From Bacteroidota bacterium (lineage in GTDB: Bacteria > Bacteroidota > Bacteroidia > Flavobacteriales_F > PHOS-HE28): DNA of 18,192 nt. Shown here piece after piece: positions 1 through 5,945 of this stretch (positions are counted from its first letter, which is position 1; every line of letters starts with the position of its first letter). Under the pieces are notes generated by a model, which was not told where the DNA came from, did no database searches, and saw only the letters and a program-made list of their open reading frames with translations. The translations under genes were made by a program, and so were the position numbers. Location of the stretch: the NCBI GenBank assembly GCA_963169595.1, contig CAUJFM010000119.1, positions 1 through 18,192 of the forward strand, in the 5' to 3' direction.

Positions 1-574
1 GCATCGAACCTTGTTCAGCCCGCCGTTTCATTTCCTCCATCTGCGCACTGAGCGCTTTGATCAACTCGTCCTTCTCGCGGATCGCCAGTTCCTGCTTGTC
101 TGCTTCGGCTTTGGCGATCTTGGTCTTCTCCTGCTTCAGCAGTTCGTTCAGTTTTATCTCTGCCTCGGCGTTGATCTTGTCCGCAAGTTCATCCTTCTCG
201 CGTTGTGCCTTGGCCAAGGCCGCTCGGGTCTGGTTCAGTTCCTTCAGCTGCAGGCTCTTCTCTTCAAGCTCCTTCTGCATGGCGATCACGCTCTCCTCCA
301 CCTCCCCGCGGATCGACTTCCGTAGGCTGTCCTCCTGCTCCTTCTTCGCCTTCGCGAGTTGGGTCTCCACGGCGGCCTTCACCTGACCATCCAACTGCTT
401 CTTCTGTTCATCCACCTTCTTCTGGGCATCGGCGAGTTTCTCACGCTCCAGTTCCATGGTGCGCTCGTATTGCTGGCCGATCTCCGCCTGTACCTTGTCA
501 TAGAGCACCTTATTGACGTCCACTGGGGTACCGCACTTGGGACAGTTGATCTGGGCTTGAGTCTGAGGTTACAT
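1..574 (-). CDS. DUF2130 coiled-coil protein, 5' part, with a stop as codon 2
   Basis: The minus strand is open from about 568 to the left edge and encodes roughly 189 residues. Near the N-terminus is a zinc-ribbon-like motif, INCPKCGTPVDVN, followed by a long Lys/Glu/Gln-rich coiled coil ending at the edge in MEEMKRRAEQGSM. This order matches the DUF2130 family, cytosolic proteins of unknown function with a conserved C-terminal domain that would lie outside the window. The only upstream in-frame ATG is at 574-572, and the next codon (571-569) is TAA, so the frame reads M-stop-PQTQAQINCPKCG. A CAA-to-TAA change would explain this, as would a sequence error. The next usable start is a GTG inside the zinc ribbon, which would remove both cysteines. 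The family call is good; whether the gene is expressed intact is doubtful. Confidence 0.75.
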
Positions 575-617
575 GGGAGGAGGATGGATATGAGGGACGC
601 AATGTACAACTATATGA

Positions 618-647
618 TTGTATTAACTATTTATGTGCATATCTTCG
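618..647 (+). promoter_or_regulatory. Candidate Bacteroidota promoter for the toxin-antitoxin operon
   Basis: TTG at 618-620 is followed after 19 nt by TATCTTCG at 640-647. This fits the Bacteroidota pattern TTG-N17-23-TAnnTTTG with one mismatch in the -7 element. The toxin start codon is 18 nt further on. The stretch from about 603 to 650 is clearly more AT-rich than its surroundings, as expected for a divergent promoter region. Confidence 0.4.
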
Positions 648-664
648 CCTCACCTTGAAGTGCA

Positions 665-1012
665 ATGCCCACATCAGCCGAAGTCGAAGCCTTCCTGCGG
701 GAGTTCCATGCCCGTATGCGGGTGTGGGACGTGATTTTCCGGGACGACCGCGAGAAGAATACCATCACCCTGGTGCAGTTGGGCATTACCCGCGCCCAAC
801 GCAAAACGTTGCTGTTGGAGCTGACCGCCACAGACTACAGCGAGGGGCCTATCCGGGACAGGGACAAGGGCCCCGATCTCTGGGTCTTCGGCAAGGCCTT
901 GAAGGGCACCGACCTCTACATCAAAGTGACCTTGGGCTTCGCCCAGAGCGGTGCTGTCATCTGCATCTCGTTCCACGCTGCTGAACACCCCATGAAATTC
1001 CCATTGCGATGA
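665..1012 (+). CDS. mqsR: MqsR-family toxin (probable mRNA interferase)
   Basis: This 115-residue protein fits the MqsR/RelE-like toxin family, ribosome-independent mRNA endoribonucleases that arrest translation in the cytosol. The C-terminal strand pair LYIKVTL (84-90) and VICISFH (98-104) lines up with the VYLKITV and VLIVSFK strands I recall from E. coli MqsR, which puts Tyr85 at the position of its catalytic Tyr. An acidic-aromatic element, TDYSEGP (56-62), corresponds to the conserved E/D-Y region. The toxin-first gene order is typical of mqsRA and unlike most type II modules. The stop overlaps the antitoxin start as ATGA at 1009-1012, implying translational coupling. Bacteroidota MqsR-like proteins diverge considerably from E. 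coli MqsR, so cleavage specificity cannot be stated. Confidence 0.82.
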   Translation: MPTSAEVEAFLREFHARMRVWDVIFRDDREKNTITLVQLGITRAQRKTLLLELTATDYSEGPIRDRDKGPDLWVFGKALKGTDLYIKVTLGFAQSGAVICISFHAAEHPMKFPLR

Positions 1013-2073
1013 GGCCGACACTGAAAAGCCCGATGACGGGCAACGACATGCCGCTTTGCCGCGAGCCGCGCAAGATCCCCTTCCGCAAGGAGGAGTTCGA
1101 GATCATGTACCACTTTTACCGCGACACGGACGGCGCACAGTACACCGAGACCTTCACCGATGAGGTGAACATCAGCCAGGTGTACAACCAGTACCGCGAC
1201 AAGTACAACCTTCCCTTCCCGGACGAGATCAAGGCGATCCGCGCCAAGTACGACCTGAGCGCGATCAAGATGAGCGAGGTGCTGGGCTTCGGGGCGAACG
1301 TGTGGCGCAACTACGAGGCGGGCGAGGTACCCAGCGAAAGCAACGCACGCCTGATCCAGGTGGCGGATGACCCGATGGAATTCGGAAAAATGGTGCGGCT
1401 GAGCGCACACTTGGACGAGAAGGCGCGAGGGCGCATCCTGAAGCGCGTTGATGAACTGCTGAAGGAGAAGGACGGCTGGCACCTGGGCATGAACGAGGAG
1501 GACTATGTGATGGGCATCGAGCCGTTCGCCACGGTTCCGGACCATACCACCGGCTACCGCAAGCCCAGCCTGGAGCGGCTCTCGGAGATGATCGTGTTCT
1601 TCACCGAGGCCATGCAGCCGTGGAAGACGAAAATGAACAAGCTTCTGTTCTACGCGGATTTCAGGCATTACCAATTGCACGGCGTTTCCATCAGCGGTGC
1701 ACCCTACCGCGCGGTCACCTGGGGCCCGGTGCCGAAACAGTTCGATGCCCTGTTCGACCATGTGGCCCGTACCGGCAAGGTGGACTTCGTGCAAAAGGAG
1801 CTGCCCGATGGGAACCTGGGTGGCCAGTTCCTGCCGCGCCAAGCAGCGGGCCATGCCAACGGTCCCCGTTCATTTCGCGAGATCCTGTTCGAGGAGAGCG
1901 AACTGGCCGTGCTGCGCGAGGTGGCGGAACGGTTCGCGATGGATGACGCACGGTCGATCATCGAGATCAGTCATCGGGAAGAGGCGTGGCAGAAGCATGA
2001 GAAGGACCACGGCATCATCGATTACAACTTGGCGTTCGGGTTGAAGGCGTTCGATCAACATCACAAGTCATGA
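1009..2073 (+). CDS. MqsA-like HTH / SocA-Panacea (DUF4065) fusion antitoxin
   Basis: This 354-residue protein is the likely antitoxin and autoregulator for the upstream MqsR-type toxin. Residues 1-65 resemble the MqsA N-terminal ribbon, but the zinc cysteines are gone: KSPMTG stands where CPxCG is expected, and Cys17 is the only cysteine in the protein. Residues 74-108 form an HTH (IRAKYDLSAIKMSEVLGFG) of the MqsA/Xre type. Residues about 190-340 form a DUF4065 (SocA, also called Panacea) domain, with KLLFYADF (211-218), WGPVP (238-242) and SHREEAW (321-327). DUF4065 is known as a versatile toxin-neutralising domain. The start at 1009 is chosen because of the ATGA overlap and because the sequence right after it resembles homologues beginning MKSP. 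The end overlaps the next gene by ATGA. Confidence 0.85.
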   Translation: MRPTLKSPMTGNDMPLCREPRKIPFRKEEFEIMYHFYRDTDGAQYTETFTDEVNISQVYNQYRDKYNLPFPDEIKAIRAKYDLSAIKMSEVLGFGANVWRNYEAGEVPSESNARLIQVADDPMEFGKMVRLSAHLDEKARGRILKRVDELLKEKDGWHLGMNEEDYVMGIEPFATVPDHTTGYRKPSLERLSEMIVFFTEAMQPWKTKMNKLLFYADFRHYQLHGVSISGAPYRAVTWGPVPKQFDALFDHVARTGKVDFVQKELPDGNLGGQFLPRQAAGHANGPRSFREILFEESELAVLREVAERFAMDDARSIIEISHREEAWQKHEKDHGIIDYNLAFGLKAFDQHHKS

Positions 2074-2510
2074 CACCTTCAATACAACTAGCGCTTCGCC
2101 ACCAACTGCGATCAGGTGATGGCGTCATCATGGCCAAGAGCCCTATTGGATGGATTCAACACTTCGGCGTCTATATCGGAGTTGATTCCTCCGGAAGAGC
2201 CATGGTGGCCGAGAATTTCAAGGGGCATGGGGTGCGCATCATTCCTTTGGATCGCTTCCTCGACGGGGCGGAACCCACCCGGATCGAACGGTTCGAGGGC
2301 AGTTATTGGGAACGGCAGCAGATCGCACAACGGGCATACGACCGTTGCGGTCGAGTATACAATGCTGTATTCTACAATTGCGAGCACTTCGCGAACGATG
2401 TGCGATACGGCCAGGCCAGCAGCCGACAGGTGCGCATCGCAATTGGCGTTGTGCTGGCCATTCTCTTCTTGGTGTTTATGCTCCCCAAGTTGGTCAAACG
2501 TTCGCGTTGA
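2070..2510 (+). CDS. LRAT/NlpC-P60-like protein with C-terminal membrane anchor
   Basis: This 146-residue protein has the permuted papain-like LRAT signature. A catalytic His is seen in HFGVYIG (His31) and a catalytic Cys in NCEHFANDV (Cys104), with the V-I-L-RFLDG pattern between them. Residues about 121-141 form one hydrophobic segment followed by a basic tail (KLVKRSR), so the protein is probably tail-anchored with the enzyme domain in the cytosol, much like vertebrate H-REV107 acyltransferases. LRAT-type enzymes move acyl groups between lipids, or from lipid to acceptor; the bacterial substrate is unknown. The start overlaps the antitoxin stop by ATGA, so it is probably made together with the toxin-antitoxin pair. 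Codon use looks less GC-biased than in the metal-efflux genes, which may point to later acquisition. The domain call is firm; the role is open. Confidence 0.78.
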   Translation: MTPSIQLALRHQLRSGDGVIMAKSPIGWIQHFGVYIGVDSSGRAMVAENFKGHGVRIIPLDRFLDGAEPTRIERFEGSYWERQQIAQRAYDRCGRVYNAVFYNCEHFANDVRYGQASSRQVRIAIGVVLAILFLVFMLPKLVKRSR

Positions 2511-2531
2511 CCACATGCGCCGATCACTGCC

Positions 2532-3170
2532 ATGTCCAAGCCAAAGCCGAAGTTCTATGTCGTTTGGGAGGGCCGCGAGACCGGCATCTTCAACTCATGG
2601 GACGAGTGCAACAAGCACATCAGTGGGTTCCCGCAGGCCAAGTACAAATCGTTCAAGAGCCTTGAGCTTGCACGCGAAGCTTTTCGCACTTCACCAGAGG
2701 CCTACATCGGCAAAGAAGTCTTCGACACATCACTGACTCCCGATCAACTTGCGCTGATCGGTGAACCAGAACTTGAGAGCATCAGTGTTGATGGCGCGTG
2801 GAATACAGCCACAGGAGACATCGAGTACCGATGTGTTCATACCCGCACGGGCGAGTTGCTTTTCGCGAAGGGTCCGTATACGGATGGAACGAACAACATC
2901 GCGGAATTCTTGGGGCTGGTTCATGCCTTGGCGCACTGTACGAAGAATGGCCTATTGAGCCCGATCTACACCGATAGCATGACCGCGATGAGCTGGGTGA
3001 AGCGCAAGAAGGCGTTCACCAAGCATCCGCGCAGCGAGTGGAATGCTGTCCTCTTCGACATGATCAACCGAGCTGAACAATGGCTTGCCACGAACGAGCC
3101 AACGAACAAGATCCTGAAGTGGGAGACGGAGGCTTGGGGTGAGATCAAAGCGGATTTTGGTCGAAAGTGA
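2532..3170 (+). CDS. rnhA: Ribonuclease HI with viroplasmin-like N-terminal domain
   Basis: This 212-residue cytosolic enzyme cleaves the RNA strand of RNA-DNA hybrids. Residues 5-55 form the small hybrid-binding domain shared with caulimovirus viroplasmin and eukaryotic RNase H1 (FYVVWEGRETGIFNSWDECN). Residues 82-212 form the RNase H fold with four acidic metal ligands: Asp87 (SVDGAW), Glu125 (NNIAEFLGL), Asp148 (YTDSMTA) and Asp208 (KADFGRK). The set is complete, so the enzyme should be active, and the length is usual for Bacteroidota homologues. It starts 21 nt after the LRAT-like gene and is probably cotranscribed with it. A dispersed repeat lies 35 nt after its stop. Confidence 0.92.
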   Translation: MSKPKPKFYVVWEGRETGIFNSWDECNKHISGFPQAKYKSFKSLELAREAFRTSPEAYIGKEVFDTSLTPDQLALIGEPELESISVDGAWNTATGDIEYRCVHTRTGELLFAKGPYTDGTNNIAEFLGLVHALAHCTKNGLLSPIYTDSMTAMSWVKRKKAFTKHPRSEWNAVLFDMINRAEQWLATNEPTNKILKWETEAWGEIKADFGRK

Positions 3171-3205
3171 CCGCGGTTCGACGCGGCACTTGATCAGCGA
3201 TGGTA

Positions 3206-3254
3206 CCCGCGTGAGCGGGCGTAGCGGCAGCCCGGCGAAGGAAGGGCTTTGCGG
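3206..3254 (+). repeat. Dispersed GTGA-hairpin element, copy A
   Basis: Downstream of rnhA, CCCGC-GTGA-GCGGG (3206-3219) forms a five-pair stem with a GNRA-type loop. AGCGGCAGCCC (3223-3233) and CCGGCGAAGGA (3232-3242) follow. The same ordered blocks occur at 16791-16855, so this is a copy of a dispersed family. I see no coding potential here that I would trust. Confidence 0.55.
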
Positions 3255-3308
3255 ACCTGCCTACCGGCAGGCAGGTGCCTGCAACGAGCCCGCCTGCGGT
3301 AGGCAGGG
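3255..3308. repeat. REP/BIME-like palindromic repeat pair
   Basis: ACCTGCCT (3255-3262) and AGGCAGGT (3269-3276) are perfect 8-nt inverted arms around ACCGGC. A second unit, CCTGCGGTAGGCAGG (3293-3307), is the reverse complement of the first unit minus one G, so two inverted copies lie about 20 nt apart. This is the layout of bacterial interspersed mosaic elements. The rest of the gap (3309-3474) shows no gene I can support; TATATCTTG at 3445-3453 is a weak -7-like sequence before the next gene. Confidence 0.6.
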
Positions 3309-3474
3309 AGGCGACCGAAGGAGGCGCTGTAGGGGGCTGTTATCTTCATCGTTTGCGCCCGACTTCTTCGATGGGCGATCGATCCTTGTCACCGGTGCGG
3401 CAGAAGCGATCCGTTCGCACAGAATGTTCCTGCAAAGACCAACGTATATCTTGACCGACAGAATCCTTTAACCC

Positions 3475-3843
3475 ATGGACATGAGCATGTTCCTGCGCAT
3501 CGTGAACGGCGGCCTCATTCTTTTCATGGCCTGGATGAGCCTGCGGGCCGGCTGGGGCATGATCACCAACAGCCCGGCGATGGTGAAGTTCTTCGAGCCC
3601 TTCGGCACGGCGGCGGTGCTGCGCCAACTGCTGGGCGTGATCACCGTGGTGGGCTGCCTGATGTTGTTCCACCCGAAGACCTTTGTCTGGGGCAGCTGGC
3701 TGAACCTGGGCGTGGTGATGTTCTTGTTGGTTCAATTCATCGCCCTGCACGACTGGATGGCCTTCCTGAAGGAATCGTGGGTGGTGGTGCTGGCCTTCGT
3801 GATCCTCTGGCTGGGGCATCCCCTCGCGGCGAAAGCAGCATGA
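3475..3843 (+). CDS. Small four-helix membrane protein, DoxX-like in layout
   Basis: This 122-residue protein has four hydrophobic segments at about 6-24, 46-66, 75-93 and 100-115, with short loops and almost no charge inside the helices. The pattern FFEPFG followed by LRQLLGVITVVGCLMLF recalls the DoxX/DoxD-like superfamily of small inner-membrane proteins, but I do not see a diagnostic motif, so the family is tentative and no function is assigned. The ATG at 3475 has an in-frame ATG two codons later (3481), which is an equally possible start. Repeat-bearing gaps flank the gene on both sides, so it is probably transcribed alone. Confidence 0.65.
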   Translation: MDMSMFLRIVNGGLILFMAWMSLRAGWGMITNSPAMVKFFEPFGTAAVLRQLLGVITVVGCLMLFHPKTFVWGSWLNLGVVMFLLVQFIALHDWMAFLKESWVVVLAFVILWLGHPLAAKAA

Positions 3844-3953
3844 TGCCATCCGGTTCACCGTCTTGTGCAAGTGCACGCCCGACCTCATCTCCTCGGCGAG
3901 CGGTGTTCAAAGGGATCGGTCTCGTATGCGGAGATGGAATGACAGTAGAAGAA

Positions 3954-4037
3954 GGTGAGAGGGTGAGAGGGTGCAAGAGTGCAAGAGTGCGAGAGGGTGA
4001 TGCACTCGAACCCTTGCACTCTCTCCCCCTTGCACCC
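3954..4037. repeat. Octamer tandem repeat with pyrimidine counter-arm
   Basis: Five 8-nt units run from 3954 to 3993: GGTGAGAG twice, then GGTGCAAG, AGTGCAAG and AGTGCGAG. A pyrimidine tract at 4011-4037 can pair back. AGAGTGCAAG (3976-3985) matches CTTGCACTCT (4013-4022), and GGGTGCAAG (3969-3977) matches CTTGCACCC (4029-4037). It lies in the 290-nt gap between the membrane protein and the bestrophin gene, which otherwise holds nothing I can support. Confidence 0.65.
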
Positions 4038-4133
4038 ACGAGCCCAGGACCGATGAATGGAAAAGAGTTCGGATCTTCCTCGCCTGCTTCGTGTTCGGAG
4101 CGGTCCATCCGCGGCACCCCATCCATTTGATCC

Positions 4134-5147
4134 ATGCACATCGGTAAAGGCTATTCACCGAAGGAATTCCTGCTGTGGCTGCGGCGCGACAGCTATTGGT
4201 TGCTGGCCATCGCCACGGTGCCCACCGCGCTGTACCAGCTGGCCGGCTGGACCTGGCTCACGCTGCCGTGGGTGCCCATCGCGCTGGTCGGTACGGCCGC
4301 GGCCTTCATCGTCGGTTTCCGCAACAACGCCACCTATGCCCGGGCGTGGGAGTCGCGGAAACTTTACGGCGCCATCGTGAACACCAGTCGCGCGTGGGGT
4401 CTGGCCGTATTGGACTTCGTGCGGGCGAACGACCGGCTCAGCGAGACGGATGCGGCTCGCACGCGCTCCCGCTTGATCCACCAGCACATCGCCTGGCTCA
4501 CGGCCCTGCGCTACCAACTGCGCCAACCGCGCGCCTGGGAGACCGTGCAGCAGCGGCACAACCAGGAGTACCGCAACAAGTACTTCACCGTGGCCGAGCA
4601 CCAGGGCGACCTCGCCGAGGAGCTGCGCCCCCTGCTGCGCGAACAGGATCGCGCCCAAGTGTTGGCCAAGACCAACCGGGCCACGCACCTTCTGGCCCTG
4701 CAGGGCGATGTGGTCGCGGGCCTCTACGGGCAGGGCATACTGGAAGCGAACCACCGCGTGCTCCTGGAAAAGCTCCTCATGGACATGTACGGTCAGCAGG
4801 GCGGATGCGAGCGGATCAAGAACTATCCGTACCCGCGCCAGTTCGCCACCATCAACAGGTTCTTCACGCGGGTGTTCGTGTGGCTCGTGCCGCTGGGGCT
4901 GATCGGCGAGTTCGCCAAGCTGGGCACCTGGCAGGTGTGGCTCGCCATCCCCGCGAGCTTCCTCATCGGCTGGGTGTTCAACGCCATGGAGCGCGTGGGC
5001 GAGGCCACCGAGAACCCCTTCGAGGGCCAGGCCAACGACACGCCCATCACCTCCCTCAGCCGCACCATCGAGATCGACCTCCGCGAGATGCTCGGCGAGA
5101 CCGACATCCCAAAACCCATCCCCGCGCAGAACAACATCCAGCTATGA
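4134..5147 (+). CDS. Bestrophin-family anion channel
   Basis: This 337-residue inner-membrane protein has bestrophin (UPF0187/RFP-TM) features. Two N-terminal hydrophobic helices (about 21-37 and 43-62) precede GFRNNATYARAWESRKLYGA (61-80). A long soluble helical middle follows, then two C-terminal helices (about 245-258 and 268-283) and the conserved tail ENPFEGQANDTPITSL (293-308). Bestrophins form pentameric channels for chloride and bicarbonate; some bacterial relatives also pass cations. The gene overlaps a theta-class carbonic anhydrase gene by ATGA, which makes bicarbonate the attractive substrate here (inference). TCCATTTG at 4122-4129, just before the start codon, is one mismatch from the -7 consensus but has no clear TTG upstream. 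Confidence 0.9.
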   Translation: MHIGKGYSPKEFLLWLRRDSYWLLAIATVPTALYQLAGWTWLTLPWVPIALVGTAAAFIVGFRNNATYARAWESRKLYGAIVNTSRAWGLAVLDFVRANDRLSETDAARTRSRLIHQHIAWLTALRYQLRQPRAWETVQQRHNQEYRNKYFTVAEHQGDLAEELRPLLREQDRAQVLAKTNRATHLLALQGDVVAGLYGQGILEANHRVLLEKLLMDMYGQQGGCERIKNYPYPRQFATINRFFTRVFVWLVPLGLIGEFAKLGTWQVWLAIPASFLIGWVFNAMERVGEATENPFEGQANDTPITSLSRTIEIDLREMLGETDIPKPIPAQNNIQL

Positions 5148-5896
5148 GCACGCCCGAACACCTGGCCATCGTCCGCAAGCACTACCCGAACGCCATCTCC
5201 ACCATCACGGCGGTCGAGCGTCTGTTCGACCTGCTCGCCGACCGCTACGGCCTGCAGCCCGGCAAGATGATGGCCGCCGACAGCCTGTGCTGCGACGACG
5301 TGAACACCATTGAATACCCGCCGCGTGCCTACGAGATGCTGGGCCCCTTCAAGCTCGGCGGACTGGACGGCTACCCCTTCGCCGGCCTCACGGGTATGGG
5401 CGCTTTCGCCGCGCATGTGCCGGACGATGGCGCCGTGTTCGTCTACCACGGTCCGCACATCGGCGTGAGCAAGGACGGCAGCCTCGGCTCCATCCTGCGC
5501 ATCGGTCAGGTGAGGTCCAGCGGTTGTTGCGGTGCCTGCCGCGCAGCCGTGAAGAAGCTGCAGGCCGGTGAGATCCGCGCCGGAGAGGTCACCGAGCTGG
5601 ACCACCAGCAGAACACCATCGAGCAGATCGTGCTGGCCGCGAAGGAGCGGATACTCGCGGCGGGGGATCCGATGAAGGAGGCCACCGAGGTGATGCAGGA
5701 GGCCATCAGCGCGCGCATCGACCTGCTGGCCGCACGCACCACCTACAACGCGAAGTACCTGATCCTGATGGGCACGGTGCACATCAACGGCGACCACGAC
5801 ATGGGCTCGTACACCAGCGTACGGCGCTTGCTGGTGAAGGACCTGCGCACGGGTGAGGCCCGGGAGCACGTGGGCGAGCTGTTGGGCGCGGGGTAG
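5144..5896 (+). CDS. LCIB-type (theta-class) carbonic anhydrase
   Basis: This 250-residue soluble protein matches the LCIB_C_CA family, whose fold resembles beta carbonic anhydrases and which interconverts CO2 and bicarbonate with zinc. Candidate ligands and catalytic residues sit in three motifs: DSLCCDDVN (46-54), YHGPHIGVS (101-109, His105) and SSGCCGAC (125-132). Between them lies the characteristic block GLDGYPFAGLTGMGAFAAHV (73-92). All key motifs are present, so activity is likely, although some LCIB homologues are reported inactive alone. No signal peptide is visible, so it should act in the cytosol. The ATG at 5144 overlaps the bestrophin stop, which fixes the start and implies coupled translation. 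Only 49 nt separate it from the convergent urea transporter gene, and I see no clear terminator there. Confidence 0.87.
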   Translation: MSTPEHLAIVRKHYPNAISTITAVERLFDLLADRYGLQPGKMMAADSLCCDDVNTIEYPPRAYEMLGPFKLGGLDGYPFAGLTGMGAFAAHVPDDGAVFVYHGPHIGVSKDGSLGSILRIGQVRSSGCCGACRAAVKKLQAGEIRAGEVTELDHQQNTIEQIVLAAKERILAAGDPMKEATEVMQEAISARIDLLAARTTYNAKYLILMGTVHINGDHDMGSYTSVRRLLVKDLRTGEAREHVGELLGAG

Positions 5897-5945
5897 CCGA
5901 AGGCGGTCGGATCGCTGTACGGAACCTGGTACGCGTTCACACCGC

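Noticed and set aside
916..1854. 312-codon minus-strand open frame across the toxin and antitoxin genes
   Set aside because: It is antisense to two recognisable genes, and its Val/His/Leu-rich peptide matches nothing.
3139..3471. Plus-strand open frame through the gap after rnhA
   Set aside because: It consists mostly of palindromic repeat sequence, starts inside rnhA and has no protein-like pattern.
3954..4037. Possible CRISPR array
   Set aside because: The units are 8 nt and contiguous with no spacers; this is a simple tandem repeat.
4175..5143. Long plus-strand open frame upstream of, and in frame with, the carbonic anhydrase gene
   Set aside because: It overlaps the bestrophin gene in another frame and encodes Arg/Ala/His-rich nonsense. 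The anhydrase start at 5144 gives the full LCIB_C_CA domain.
5897..5945. Bidirectional terminator between the carbonic anhydrase and urea transporter genes
   Set aside because: Only short imperfect inverted matches are present, and no T-tract is seen on either strand.
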